Positions 8,697 to 17,266 are shown, counted from the first letter of the stretch. The stretch is DNA of 64,000 nucleotides from DAHUXD01 sp963805495 (GCA_963805495.1 CAWDUQ010000004.1:62001-126000); one strand, 5' to 3'. Made by a program: numbers and translations. The notes: a model not told the origin generated them from the sequence alone.

Positions 8697-9053
8697 CTAG
8701 GCCGTCGAGAGGCGCGAGCGGTACTTCTGCGTGGCGTAGCCGACGATGGCGCCGACGATCGCCCCGGGCAGCATGATCTCGAAGTAGTAGTGCTTTCCGT
8801 TGGCGTCCGGGAAGGCCGCGACCGCGAACGCGAGCAGCAGGCCGACGCCGAGGCCGAAGACGATGCCGAGTCCCAGGTTGTCGACCTTTTTGGAAAAGTA
8901 CCCGATCGACAGCCCCGCGATCAGACCCTTGAACGTCGAGCCGAGCACGATGCCGAGGAGCTGGTTGCGCACTTCGGGGGTGAAGTACGCCGTGAGCCCG
9001 TCGAAGACCCCGAGAATTCCGCCGAGAATCAGTCCGTAGATTGGCTTGGTCAT
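8697..9053 (-). CDS. Small integral membrane protein, unknown
   Basis: A 118-aa protein starting at ATG 9053, which follows a GGGAGGAGGG Shine-Dalgarno site; a start five codons earlier has no such site. It is glycine-rich with about four hydrophobic helices: YGLILGGILGVFDGLTAYF, LLGIVLGSTFKGLIAGLSIGYF, LGIVFGLGVGLLLAFAVAAF, and IMLPGAIVGAIVGYA, joined by short charged loops. The repeated GxxxG spacing suggests tight helix packing. No catalytic motif is visible and I do not recognise a named family. It lies downstream of the sigma factor/kinase pair on the same strand (40 bp gap), so it may be co-transcribed with them. Confidence 0.8.
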   Translation of the reverse strand: MTKPIYGLILGGILGVFDGLTAYFTPEVRNQLLGIVLGSTFKGLIAGLSIGYFSKKVDNLGLGIVFGLGVGLLLAFAVAAFPDANGKHYYFEIMLPGAIVGAIVGYATQKYRSRLSTA

Positions 9054-9093
9054 CGTCCCTCCTCCCATAGATTCAACGCGGGCCGGATTTTCT

Positions 9094-10128
9094 TTAACGG
9101 CCGCGGCCGTAGAGAAGCAGGAGCGAACGCATCAGGAGATAGGCGGCGAGGAGAAGAATGGGCGTGCGGTACCGGGCGAAGACGCGGGCCGCCTTTTCGC
9201 CCGGGCCTTCGCGGTAGGCGAGAACGCGGGCGCCGTCGAGGTAGCGTGCCACCTCCGCGGCGAGCTCCTCGGCGGAGGCGTAGCGCGCGGCCGGTTCGGC
9301 CGCCATCGCGCGGGTACAGATCGCCTCGAGGGCGGCCGGCACGGAGGCGTCGGCGCGCCGGGCCGGCTCGGGCTCGAGGCCTGCCTCGCCGCGGGTGCGG
9401 CGGCGGGCGGTTTCGGCGTCGAAGGGCGGCCGTCCGGTGAGAAGAAAGTAGAGCAGGCCGCCCAGCGCATACACGTCGGTCGCGGTCCCGACACGGGAGC
9501 GACCCGATGCCTGCTCCGGCGACATGTACGCGGGAGTCCCGACGATCGTGCCCTCCGCGGTCGCCCCGGGCGGCGAGGCCGCGGGCGCCTGCGGCCTCGC
9601 CTCGGGAGCGGCCTCGACCACTCGGGCGACGCCCCAGTCCATGACGAGGACCTCGCCGAAGGGGCCGACCATGACGTTCTCGGGCTTCAGGTCCCGGTGC
9701 AGGACTCCGTGCGCGTGTGCGAAGGCGACCGCCTCGCAGACCTTCTGAAACGTGCGGAGCCTCTCGGGCAGCGGCGCGCCGGAGGCGATCTCGTCGAGCC
9801 GGCGCCCGTCGACCCGCTTCATCGCGTAGAACATGCGGCCGTCCGGCAGCGTCCCGGCGTCGTGGACCGGGATGATGCCGGGGTGCTCGAGGCGGGCGAT
9901 GACCCGGGCCTCGCGGAGCATCCGGGCCGCGGCCCCCGGGTCGGATGCGCCGGTGCCGACGACCTTGACCGCGACCTTGCGCCCGAGCACGCGGTCCTCG
10001 GCCAGGAAGACGGTGCCCATCCCGCCGCGGCCGAGCTCCTCGATGAGCCGGTATTTCGTCTCGGCCAGGTCGGGCCACTCGGCGACGCGCTTGAGGTGCT
10101 CGACGGTGCGGTCGGACAGCCACCTCAT
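9094..10128 (-). CDS. Ser/Thr protein kinase (PknB-like) with C-terminal membrane anchor
   Basis: A 344-aa protein; the ATG at 10128 overlaps the stop of the sigma factor gene by 4 nt (ATGA). The kinase domain covers about residues 26-300. It shows the glycine loop GRGGMGTV, ATP-binding Lys55 in VAVKVV, the catalytic HRDLKPENVM loop, a DWG triplet in place of the usual DFG, and the activation segment GTPAYMSPEQASG. A hydrophobic C-terminal helix (TPILLLAAYLLMRSLLLLY) would leave the kinase in the cytoplasm. Overlap with a sigma factor gene suggests that the kinase phosphorylates or controls that sigma factor or its partner. This is known for other sigma/kinase pairs, but here it is inference. 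Confidence 0.93.
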   Translation of the reverse strand: MRWLSDRTVEHLKRVAEWPDLAETKYRLIEELGRGGMGTVFLAEDRVLGRKVAVKVVGTGASDPGAAARMLREARVIARLEHPGIIPVHDAGTLPDGRMFYAMKRVDGRRLDEIASGAPLPERLRTFQKVCEAVAFAHAHGVLHRDLKPENVMVGPFGEVLVMDWGVARVVEAAPEARPQAPAASPPGATAEGTIVGTPAYMSPEQASGRSRVGTATDVYALGGLLYFLLTGRPPFDAETARRRTRGEAGLEPEPARRADASVPAALEAICTRAMAAEPAARYASAEELAAEVARYLDGARVLAYREGPGEKAARVFARYRTPILLLAAYLLMRSLLLLYGRGR

Positions 10129-10877
10129 CCCGAGACCCCGAGAAGGCTCTTGGCCTCTTGACGGAACTCGTGGTCGGTCGCGGTGATCTCCCGCAGCTTC
10201 TCGAGCACGATCCGGCGGAACTCGCGTCGCGCGAAGGCGAGGAAGTTGGTGACCTGGGTCGGGGGGATCTGGAACTCCTCGGCGAGCCGCTCGTAGGTGA
10301 GCTTCTCGTCCGGGTCGCGCTCCAGCTCGTAACGCTCGAAGATCCGGTACGGCAGGTCCTTGCCGCGCAACATGCACTCCTCCCGGAGCTTCTCGACCGA
10401 CAGGCCGAAGAGGGCGCGGACCCACTCGGCGTGGAAGTAGTTCTCGAGGGACGCCGGATCCGGCGGCTCCTGCCGCGCGAGCTCTCCTTCCGCGCCGTCG
10501 AAGTCGAGCGGAATGAGCGGCGTCCCCGGGGAGCGCTTCGCCCGTCCCGCGGCCTTCCTTTCGTTGGCGACGAAGCGGTCCAGGCACGTCCGCAGGTACG
10601 TTCGGAACGAGCCCTTCTCGGGATCGTAGCCGTCGAAGAAGTCCTTCTCGAGCGCGCGGGCGAAGAAGCCCTGCGTCAGGTCCTTGGCGTCCTCGTTGGA
10701 TTCGCGGAAGCGGATCCGCAGGTACTTGTACGTCGGCCGCCAGTACGTCTCGACCAGCATCGCGAGCCCCCGCTCGCGCTCGACGAGGTCGGCGCTCTGC
10801 GCCGCGAGAACCGCGGAGTTCCGCGTGGCGGGAAAGCGTCCGCCGCCCCCCCCACCGATGTCCGTGTCGCGGGTCAT
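10125..10877 (-). CDS. ECF-like RNA polymerase sigma factor
   Basis: A 250-aa protein from ATG 10877; a longer reading to 10931 is less likely because it would cross the divergent gene start. Region 2 contains the NEDAKDLTQGFFARAL stretch typical of ECF sigma factors seen beside kinases in Planctomycetes and Acidobacteria. A long acidic insert follows (about residues 115-150). Region 4 shows LTYERLAEEFQIPPTQVTNFL, a helix-turn-helix, followed by a basic C-terminus. It would direct RNA polymerase to a small regulon. No membrane anti-sigma factor is adjacent; instead a Ser/Thr kinase gene overlaps downstream, suggesting phosphorylation-based control. Only 20 bp separate it from the divergent NTF2-like gene. 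Confidence 0.88.
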   Translation of the reverse strand: MTRDTDIGGGGGGRFPATRNSAVLAAQSADLVERERGLAMLVETYWRPTYKYLRIRFRESNEDAKDLTQGFFARALEKDFFDGYDPEKGSFRTYLRTCLDRFVANERKAAGRAKRSPGTPLIPLDFDGAEGELARQEPPDPASLENYFHAEWVRALFGLSVEKLREECMLRGKDLPYRIFERYELERDPDEKLTYERLAEEFQIPPTQVTNFLAFARREFRRIVLEKLREITATDHEFRQEAKSLLGVSG

Positions 10878-10897
10878 GCTCGGTATATGGTACGAGG

Positions 10898-11320
10898 GTG
10901 ACGCCCGAGGCAACAGCGGTCGCCGCCGCAAACCTCGCTTTCTACCGGGCTCTCGAGGTGCGCGACCTCTCCCACATGGCCGAAGTGTGGCTCCAGGACC
11001 CGTCGGCGAGCTGCATCCACCCCGGCTGGCACCGGCTCGACGGCTGGGAGGAGATTTCGCGCTCCTGGGAGAACATTTTCTCGAACTCGAGGCCCTGGTC
11101 CGTCGAGTGCGAGGACGTGCGCATCGCCGTCGCGGGGGACCTGGCCTGGGTCACGTGCGTCGAGGTGATCGTTCCGTTCGGCGCCGAGGACGACGGAGAC
11201 GCCGCGCGGATGCAGGCCACCAATCTCTTCGGACGCATCCAGGGGGAGTGGCGGATGGTCCATCACCACGCCTCGCCCACGCCCGTGGCCGAGGCCGCCG
11301 AGGACGAGCCGGTCAACTGA
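10898..11320 (+). CDS. NTF2/SnoaL-like protein
   Basis: A 140-aa protein with the cone-shaped NTF2-like fold signature: an N-terminal ANLAFYRALEVRDLSHMAEVW helix, the CIHPGWHRLDGWEEI loop, a strand pair ending AWVTCVEVIV, and the closing GEWRMVHHHASP. The closing strand and Trp/His pattern match SnoaL_3/DUF4440 proteins found as isomerases, dehydratases or ligand-binding domains. No catalytic residue can be assigned. GTG is the only plausible start. It is divergent from the sigma factor gene with 20 bp between the starts, so the two promoters must overlap. Confidence 0.85.
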   Translation: MTPEATAVAAANLAFYRALEVRDLSHMAEVWLQDPSASCIHPGWHRLDGWEEISRSWENIFSNSRPWSVECEDVRIAVAGDLAWVTCVEVIVPFGAEDDGDAARMQATNLFGRIQGEWRMVHHHASPTPVAEAAEDEPVN

Positions 11321-11361
11321 CCCGCCGCGCGCGACAGCGCCGCCGCCGGTCATCCCGAGGC

Positions 11362-11379
11362 GCGAACGGGACCGTTCGC
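11362..11379. terminator. Perfect palindrome between convergent genes, candidate bidirectional terminator
   Basis: GCGAACGG-GA-CCGTTCGC forms a strong stem in the 66-bp gap between two convergent NTF2-like genes. No T-tract follows on either side, so intrinsic termination is uncertain. A similar 8-bp-arm palindrome occupies the convergent gap at 30908. Confidence 0.45.
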
Positions 11380-11386
11380 TCCGAAG

Positions 11387-11839
11387 CTAGAGCCCGAGAC
11401 CGCGCCGCGCCTTGCGTGCGACCGAGCGGCGAAACCACTCGAATCCGCCGAGGAGGCGGCCGGGGGGGCCGAGGGCCTGCGCGGCCCAGCGGGGGAAGTC
11501 GAAGCGGTCGGTCTGCTCCACGATCCGGCCGTCTCGAAAGCGCACGTCCGATTCGATGACGTTGACGACGGGGCGTTTTCCGCCGAAGAGGTACCGGGCG
11601 GTCCACCGCACCTCGCCCCGGTCCGGCTCGGCCCGGAGGATCTCCCAGGTCACCGAAAACTCGCGGGCGCGGCCGAGGAGCGATTGCCACATGCGGCCGA
11701 TCATGGCGCCCCGCAGACGAAAGACCGGATCGCTGAACGCGCCATCCGGAGCGTACGCGGCCCCCATGGTCGCCGCGTCCCGGGCCGCCAGGGCGGTGTA
11801 GAACCGCGCGAGGGCTTCCCGCGTCTCCTCGACCGTCAT
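11387..11839 (-). CDS. NTF2/SnoaL-like protein (second, unrelated copy)
   Basis: A 150-aa protein with a SnoaL/DUF4440-like pattern: the ETREALARFYTALAARDAA helix, the YAPDGAFSDPVFRLRG loop, MWQSLLGRA, then strands ending FRDGRIVEQTDRFDFPRWA. The DGRIVEQTDRFDF segment is the classic final strand of polyketide-cyclase-like NTF2 proteins. A basic C-terminal tail (SVARKARRGLGL) extends past the fold. It is convergent with the other NTF2-like gene and divergent from the cytochrome gene. The ligand or reaction is unknown; sequence similarity to the neighbour is only at fold level. Confidence 0.87.
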   Translation of the reverse strand: MTVEETREALARFYTALAARDAATMGAAYAPDGAFSDPVFRLRGAMIGRMWQSLLGRAREFSVTWEILRAEPDRGEVRWTARYLFGGKRPVVNVIESDVRFRDGRIVEQTDRFDFPRWAAQALGPPGRLLGGFEWFRRSVARKARRGLGL

Positions 11840-11883
11840 TGGCGCGATTATGGTCTGATACGCGGCCGGGAGGGACTCGAAGC

Positions 11884-12888
11884 ATGCGCTTTCTGAAGGT
11901 CCTGGGATGGCTGGTGCTCGTGGTGGCGCTCGGCGCCGGAGGGCTCGTCGCGTTTCTCGCCCTGAAGAAGCCGGCGATGCGTCCGCCTTCGGCCGAGAAG
12001 ATCGAAGCGACGCCGGAGCGGCTGGCCCGGGGCCGGTATCTCACCGAGCACGTCACCCACTGCCTCGGCTGCCACTCGGATTTCCGGGCCGACCGCTTTG
12101 CGATCCCGATCAGGCCCGGCACGGAGGGTCAGGGCGGGTTTGCGTTCGACAAGAAGCTCGGCGTGCCGGGTCTCGTGCAGGCGCAGAACATCACGTCGGA
12201 CCCCGAGCACGGCCTCGGACGCTGGACGGACGGCGAGATCCTGCGCGCGATGCGCGAGGGGATCAAGCGCGACGGCTCGGCCCTCTTCCCGATGATGCCC
12301 TACGAGAAGTTCCGCGTCATGAGCGACGAGGACGCGAAGTCGACCATCGTGTATCTGCGGACGCTCAAGCCCATCGATCACGCGGTCGCTGCCCGCCGTC
12401 TCGATTTTCCGGTCAACTACCTCGTCAAGTTCGCTCCACAGCCGCTCGACGGGCCGGTGCCGGACCCCGATCCGAAGGACACGGTCGCCTACGGCCGGTA
12501 CCTCGCGACGATCGGTGGCTGCATGGTGTGTCACACTCCGATGGACTCGAAGGGCCGGCCGATCGCCGGCCAGGAGTTCTCGGGCGGCTGGCTGATGCCG
12601 GGGCCCTGGGGCCGCGTCGTCTCGGCCAACCTCACGCCCGATCCGGACAACTACATGGGCCAGGCTTCTCGCGAGGAATTCATCGACCGCTTCAAATCGC
12701 TCGAGCACCTCGACGGCGACAACGCCCCGATCGCCACGCCCGGCAAGAACACCGTCATGGCCTGGCCGGCGTTGGCCGGGATGACCCGCGAGGACCTCGG
12801 GGCGATCTACGATTTCCTGAAGACGCTCAAGCCGATCAAGAAGAAGATCGTGGCCTTCCCCGACGCTCCGCCGGAGAGCACCCCGTGA
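11884..12888 (+). CDS. Membrane-anchored diheme cytochrome c
   Basis: A 334-aa protein with an uncleaved-looking N-terminal membrane helix (LKVLGWLVLVVALGAGGLVAF) and two haem-binding sites, Cys60-Leu-Gly-Cys63-His64 and Cys213-Met-Val-Cys216-His217. Met residues in the MMPYEKF and VMAWPALAGM segments could be axial ligands. The layout of two repeated cytochrome c modules resembles the haem subunits of membrane alcohol/aldehyde or sugar dehydrogenases. It would pass electrons in the periplasm; no dehydrogenase partner of that type is adjacent. The start is set at ATG 11884, after GGGAGGG; a reading fifteen codons longer lacks support. It overlaps the quinone oxidoreductase gene by 4 nt (GTGA). 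Confidence 0.92.
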   Translation: MRFLKVLGWLVLVVALGAGGLVAFLALKKPAMRPPSAEKIEATPERLARGRYLTEHVTHCLGCHSDFRADRFAIPIRPGTEGQGGFAFDKKLGVPGLVQAQNITSDPEHGLGRWTDGEILRAMREGIKRDGSALFPMMPYEKFRVMSDEDAKSTIVYLRTLKPIDHAVAARRLDFPVNYLVKFAPQPLDGPVPDPDPKDTVAYGRYLATIGGCMVCHTPMDSKGRPIAGQEFSGGWLMPGPWGRVVSANLTPDPDNYMGQASREEFIDRFKSLEHLDGDNAPIATPGKNTVMAWPALAGMTREDLGAIYDFLKTLKPIKKKIVAFPDAPPESTP

Positions 12889-13853
12889 AGGCGATCCGCG
12901 TCCACGCTCCTGGCGGCCCGGAGGCCCTCCGCTTCGAGGACGTCCCCGACCCGTCCGTCTCCGCGGGAGAGGCCCTCGTGCGCGTCGAGGCCTCCGGCGT
13001 CAACTTCATCGACGTCTACCACCGGACCGGCCTCTACAAGGAGCCGATGCCGCTGACGCTCGGGCGGGAGGGCGCGGGCACCGTGCTTTCGGTCGCGCCC
13101 GACGTCAAGGACCTGCGTCCCGGCGATCGCGTCGCCTGGGCCGGCGCCACGGGCGGATACGCGGAGAAGGCAGCCGTCGCGGCCGAGCGGCTGGTCACGA
13201 TCCCCGACGGGGTCTCGACGCGCCAGGCGGCGGCCGCGATGCTGCAGGGGATGACAGCGCACTACCTGGCATGTTCGACCTACCCGCTGAAACCGGGCGA
13301 CACCTGCCTCGTGCACGCGGGCGCCGGCGGCGTCGGGCTGCTCCTGACGCAGATCGCGAAGATGCGCGGCGCCCGGGTGCTGACGACGGTATCGACGGCC
13401 GAGAAGGCCGCGCTCTCCCGAGGCGCCGGCGCGGACGCCACGATCGACTACACGACGCAGGATTTCGAGGTCGAGGCGCGCCGGCTGACGGAAGGGAAGG
13501 GCGTCCAGGTCGTCTACGACTCGGTCGGCCGGACGACCTTCGAGAAGAGCCTCGCGAGCCTTGCGCCGCGCGGGATGCTGGCCCTGTTCGGCCAGTCGAG
13601 CGGGCCGGTCGGCCCGTTCGATCCCCAGGTTCTCGCCCAGCGCGGCTCGCTCTACCTGACGCGCCCGTCCCTGTTCGTCTACATCGCGACCCGCGCCGAG
13701 CTTCTCGAGCGCGCGGGCGATGTATTCGGCTGGATCCGGGACGGGCGGCTCGAGGTGCGGATCGGCCACGAGTTTCCGCTCGCCCGGGCGGCCGACGCGC
13801 ACCGGGCGCTCGAGGGCCGCGTGACGACCGGAAAAGTCCTGCTGATCCCGTAG
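12885..13853 (+). CDS. NAD(P)H:quinone oxidoreductase (zinc-independent MDR family)
   Basis: A 322-aa protein starting at a GTG that overlaps the cytochrome c stop. It is a medium-chain reductase without zinc ligands, matching Qor/zeta-crystallin. Features are the GVNFIDVYHRTGLYK substrate region, GREGAGTV, PGDRVAWAG, the Rossmann motif HAGAGGVGLLLTQIAK, and the closing GRVTTGKVLLIP. It reduces quinones with NADPH in the cytoplasm. Coupling to a membrane cytochrome c gene suggests a redox role, but no direct biochemical link is implied by the families. The gap of 100 bp after it contains no convincing promoter for the NmrA-like gene. Confidence 0.93.
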   Translation: MKAIRVHAPGGPEALRFEDVPDPSVSAGEALVRVEASGVNFIDVYHRTGLYKEPMPLTLGREGAGTVLSVAPDVKDLRPGDRVAWAGATGGYAEKAAVAAERLVTIPDGVSTRQAAAAMLQGMTAHYLACSTYPLKPGDTCLVHAGAGGVGLLLTQIAKMRGARVLTTVSTAEKAALSRGAGADATIDYTTQDFEVEARRLTEGKGVQVVYDSVGRTTFEKSLASLAPRGMLALFGQSSGPVGPFDPQVLAQRGSLYLTRPSLFVYIATRAELLERAGDVFGWIRDGRLEVRIGHEFPLARAADAHRALEGRVTTGKVLLIP

Positions 13854-13953
13854 GGGTCGGGGTCTGGCCGCCGGCCAACGAGACCGCGCGAGGACTTGCC
13901 GGGGCCGGACTGTAGAATGGCAGGAAGGAATCCCTGACCCGGGAGGTCCCACC

Positions 13954-14826
13954 GTGATCCTCGTCGTCGGCGCCACGGGTAAGGTCGGGCAGGAGGTCTG
14001 CCGGCAGCTGTCGGCGGCGGACGTCCCGGCGCGCGCGCTGGTGCGCGATCCGGTTCGCGCCACGCCCGTGCGTCTCCCCGGGGTGCAGGTCGTCGTGGGC
14101 GACCTCGGCCAGCCGGAGGCGCTCGATCGAGCGCTCGCGGGGGTCGACCGGGTCTTCCTCGCTTCGCCGGCCGAGCAGGACCAGGTCGCGCTGCAGGGGA
14201 ACCTCGTCCAGGCCTGTTGCCGGGCGGGCGTGAAGCAGGTCGTCAAGGTCTCGGTCGCCGGCGGCCCGGACGCCGCGACACAGATCGGCCGCTGGCATTG
14301 GACGACGGAGAAGCAGATCGAGGCTTCGGGGCTGGGCTTTACGATGCTGCGGCCCAATCTCTTCATGCAGCAGATGCTGCGGTTCGCCCCGGCGATCGCG
14401 ACGAGCGGCGCGTTCGCGCTGCCCTGCGGGTCCGGAGAGGTGTCGATCGTCGACGCCCGCGACGTCGCGTCGGTGGCCGTCGTCGCCCTGGCGCAGCCCG
14501 GCCACGATCGGAAGATCTACGACCTGACGGGGCCGGAGGCGCTCTCCTTCGAGGCCATGGCCGAGGCCATCGGTCACGCGATCGAACGCAAGGTCACCTA
14601 CGTGCACGTCGCGCCCGAATACGCGCTCAAGCAGATGCTGGCGGAGGGCGTTGCGCGCTGGCTCGCCGAGGACATGCTCGTGGTCTTCGCGTCGATCCGC
14701 GAGGGGTACGCCAGCACCGTCTCCGACGCCGTCCCGCGCGTCACCGGCCGTCCGGCGGGAACGTTTCCGCAGTTCGCGCGCGACTACGCCGCGGCCTTTC
14801 GCGAGGGCCGGGCGCCGGTCCACTAG
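13954..14826 (+). CDS. NmrA-like NAD(P)-binding (atypical SDR) protein
   Basis: A 290-aa protein starting at GTG 13954 with GGGAGG upstream. The N-terminal ILVVGATGKVGQEVCRQL is the dinucleotide-binding motif of atypical short-chain reductases. The VKVSVAGGPDA and LRPNLFMQQML segments match the NmrA/HSCARG/quinone-reductase-2 group. The active-site Tyr-Lys pair of classical SDRs is absent, as usual in this group. Members sense NADP(H) or reduce quinones and isoflavonoid-like compounds. The next gene follows after 14 bp. Confidence 0.9.
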   Translation: MILVVGATGKVGQEVCRQLSAADVPARALVRDPVRATPVRLPGVQVVVGDLGQPEALDRALAGVDRVFLASPAEQDQVALQGNLVQACCRAGVKQVVKVSVAGGPDAATQIGRWHWTTEKQIEASGLGFTMLRPNLFMQQMLRFAPAIATSGAFALPCGSGEVSIVDARDVASVAVVALAQPGHDRKIYDLTGPEALSFEAMAEAIGHAIERKVTYVHVAPEYALKQMLAEGVARWLAEDMLVVFASIREGYASTVSDAVPRVTGRPAGTFPQFARDYAAAFREGRAPVH

Positions 14827-14840
14827 GAGAGGAGGCCGAA

Positions 14841-15281
14841 ATGGCGATCCCGCCGACCTACGAAGACGCCCAGATCGTGCTGCGGCTCTACGACCTTCGC
14901 CGCGAGGCAAAGCTCCGCGCCGCCCGCGAGTGGTTCCGGTCCGACTTCTTCCCCGGGTCCTACGACGACGTCCGCGCGGTCACGAGCACCAATGGGCCCG
15001 AGAACGAGAGCTACCGGATGGTCACGGGCTACTGGGACATGGCCTGCTCGTTCGTCGCGCACGGCGTCGTCCACCCCGTGCTCTTCTTCGAATCCGGCGG
15101 CGAGGCCCTCTTCGTCTGGGCGAAGCTTTCGCCCTTCGTGTCCGACATGCGCCGGGACCAGAAGAACCCGCGCGTCCTCGCGAACATCGAGAAGGCGATC
15201 GCGCTCGCGCCCGGTGCGGCCGAGCGCGTGGTGGTCATGCGGGAGCGGCTGGCGGCGATGGGGAAGCGCGACCGGAAGTAG
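14841..15281 (+). CDS. Conserved-looking small protein of unknown function
   Basis: A 146-aa protein whose ATG follows a strong AGGAGAGGAGG site, which decides the start over several longer readings in the same frame. It is a mixed alpha/beta soluble protein with a helical N-terminus (LRLYDLRREAKLRAAREW), a central ENESYRMVTGYWDMACSFV segment and a helical C-terminus. The pattern of a short helix bundle with conserved Trp-Phe and Tyr-Trp-Asp residues reminds me of DUF4760-type proteins, but I cannot confirm this. It lies 14 bp after the NmrA-like gene, likely in one transcript, and is convergent with the decarboxylase gene 7 bp downstream. Confidence 0.75.
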   Translation: MAIPPTYEDAQIVLRLYDLRREAKLRAAREWFRSDFFPGSYDDVRAVTSTNGPENESYRMVTGYWDMACSFVAHGVVHPVLFFESGGEALFVWAKLSPFVSDMRRDQKNPRVLANIEKAIALAPGAAERVVVMRERLAAMGKRDRK

Positions 15282-15288
15282 CCGGCGC

Positions 15289-16659
15289 TCAGGGCGCGGC
15301 GTCCGCCGCGGCGTCGAGGATCGCGCAAATCCGCCCGACCCAGGCTCGGTGCTCGGGCTTCATCAGGACGGACCGGAGGCACGTCACCGAGTCCGCGTCG
15401 CGGGCGATGCCGGCGGCGCCGAGGTCGAAAAAGTCCGTCGGCAGCTCGGCCAGGGCGAGGTGGAGGTCGCGGCGGGCGGCCTCCTCGAAGATGCGTCGCG
15501 CCCGGCGGGAGACGGCCGTGGCGCTCGCTTCGCGCGGAATCCACGCGACGATGTCGAGCTCGGGCGCGAACGCGGGAAGGAAACGGGCGTCCGACGAAAG
15601 CACCGCGTGAAACGCGAGCGCGGCCGCCCGGCCGTCGGAGAGGCCCGCCGCGAACTCGCCGCCCCGATCGAGGGGGAGGAGGCGCTGTGTTGCCCAGAGA
15701 GCCACGGCCGAGGCGCCGGCCCGCGAGCATTCGAGGCTGATCTCGCCCAGGTGCAGCTCCTCCGAGCTGAAATAGGTGTACGGCGAGTCGTGCCGGTAGA
15801 AACGGCCGACCTCCGGATCGCGAAACAGGATGCAGCCGCAGCCGTAGGGCTGGAGTCCGTGCTTGTGCGGGTCGATCACGATCGAGTCCGCCTCCGCCAG
15901 ACGGTCGTAGGTTCGGCGCGCCGCGGCGGCGAGGTTGTCGGCGAGGCCGAAGTAGCCGCCGTAGGCGGCGTCGGCGTGGAGACGGAACCCGTGGCGGGCG
16001 CGCAGCTCCAGGATCTCGGGCAGGGGATCGATCGAGCCCGTCGCGGTCGTCCCGATCGTCGCGACGACGGTGCCGACGCCGCCCGCTTCGAGCCTTCGGG
16101 CGAGGGCTCCGGCGTCCATGCGGCCGAGGCGGTCGCACGAGACCGTCTCGAAGGGAATCCCGAGCACGGCGCCGATCCGCGCATGGGTGTAGTGGGCCTG
16201 CGTCGACGCGAGGAGGGTCTCGCCCGGCCGCAGCTGACGCGCGACCCAGAGGGCCTCGAGGTTGGCCATGGTCCCGCCGCCGCAGAGGTGACCGAGAAAG
16301 TCGCTCCAGCCGAACATCGCGGCGATCGCTCCGACCGCCTCTTTCTCCATCTTCGAGCTCTCTCGGCCGCCGTCGAGCGCGTGGTTGTTCGGATTGATCC
16401 ACATCGCCAGCGCGTAGGCGAGGCGCGCCACCGGGTGCGGCGGTTTCAGCATCTGGCCCGCGTAGAGCGGGTGAAAGTAGGGATAGTTGTTCTGGAGACG
16501 GGTCGCGACCTCCTCCATGACCCGGGCGATCTCCGCGCCGCCGGGGATGGTCGCGCCGGAGGGCGGCAGACCCTCGAATCCCTCGGCGAGCCGCTCGACG
16601 GCCGCCCGGAGGACGCTCCCGGATTCGGTCGCGGCGAAGTCGGCGCGCGCCGGACTCAT
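15289..16659 (-). CDS. Group II PLP-dependent amino-acid decarboxylase
   Basis: A 456-aa protein from ATG 16659, which overlaps the preceding stop by 4 nt. It has the fold-type I hallmarks of group II decarboxylases: the cofactor-stacking His156 in STQAHYTHA, Asp230 in HADAAYGGYF pairing with the pyridine nitrogen, and Lys266 in DPHKHGLQPYGCG. The N-terminal NNYPYFHPLYAGQMLKPPHP region and the GGGTMANLEAL phosphate loop also fit. Candidate substrates are aspartate, glutamate, tyrosine or other amino acids; the sequence alone does not decide. Products would be amines or beta-alanine. It is encoded with a small membrane protein that could be a partner. Confidence 0.92.
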   Translation of the reverse strand: MSPARADFAATESGSVLRAAVERLAEGFEGLPPSGATIPGGAEIARVMEEVATRLQNNYPYFHPLYAGQMLKPPHPVARLAYALAMWINPNNHALDGGRESSKMEKEAVGAIAAMFGWSDFLGHLCGGGTMANLEALWVARQLRPGETLLASTQAHYTHARIGAVLGIPFETVSCDRLGRMDAGALARRLEAGGVGTVVATIGTTATGSIDPLPEILELRARHGFRLHADAAYGGYFGLADNLAAAARRTYDRLAEADSIVIDPHKHGLQPYGCGCILFRDPEVGRFYRHDSPYTYFSSEELHLGEISLECSRAGASAVALWATQRLLPLDRGGEFAAGLSDGRAAALAFHAVLSSDARFLPAFAPELDIVAWIPREASATAVSRRARRIFEEAARRDLHLALAELPTDFFDLGAAGIARDADSVTCLRSVLMKPEHRAWVGRICAILDAAADAAP

Positions 16660-17204
16660 GACGGCTGGAAAGGCACCGGCGACTCGAACGCGCGGCGCAC
16701 GTCCGGCCGACGGAGCAGAAAGATCGTTCCGCCGAAGAAGACCGCTCCGAGGAGCGCCACGAAGACGCCGGCGGCCGCGCCCGCGATCCGGATCTCCGAC
16801 GCGGCCTCGGGCGACTCGAACGCGAGCTGCGCGGTCGAAGCGTAGACGTAGGCACCCAGGCCCGCCATGACCGCGATGCCGAGCCACGACGCGGTCTGGA
16901 CGGCCCTTCGCGCCCACGTCCGCCGGCGAAGCAGCGCGACGGCGACGCAGGCCAGCAGCGCGGACACCAGGACCTGCAGAACCAGGATCCCCGCGGCGTG
17001 GCGCAGCATCGTGTCGAGCCCGAGGACCCGGATCCTCGTCCCGCCCGATCGGAGCGCCCGGAAAGGAAGGCCGCGGTCGAGGCCCCCGATTTTCCAGACG
17101 GCGAGTCCCAGGAGGCCGTTCACGAAACGCAGCGTCGCCGCCACCAGCCAGATCCAGCCGATGACCGTCACGGCGCGCGGCCGCTCTCCGGAAACTGCGT
17201 CCAT
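16656..17204 (-). CDS. Four-helix membrane protein, unknown
   Basis: A 182-aa protein starting at ATG 17204, which has GGAGG just upstream; an ATG nine codons earlier is a weaker alternative. Four hydrophobic segments are visible, at about residues 14-36, 66-90, 98-118 and 135-160. Between the first two is a long polar loop. The N-terminus (RAVTVIGWIWLVAATLRFVNGLLGL) is typical of small membrane proteins of unknown function. No motif identifies a transport or enzyme role. Its stop overlaps the decarboxylase start, so co-translation is likely, but a functional link is only inference. Confidence 0.82.
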   Translation of the reverse strand: MDAVSGERPRAVTVIGWIWLVAATLRFVNGLLGLAVWKIGGLDRGLPFRALRSGGTRIRVLGLDTMLRHAAGILVLQVLVSALLACVAVALLRRRTWARRAVQTASWLGIAVMAGLGAYVYASTAQLAFESPEAASEIRIAGAAAGVFVALLGAVFFGGTIFLLRRPDVRRAFESPVPFQPS

Positions 17205-17266
17205 CGTCCTCCGCTCCGTGGCCCGGATCATATGCGCGCGCCCGGGCGTCGCCGCCCCGGCCGCGG

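Noticed and set aside
13896..13918. TTGCCG and TAGAAT upstream of the NmrA-like gene
   Set aside because: Spacing is only 11 bp, too short for a sigma-70 type promoter.
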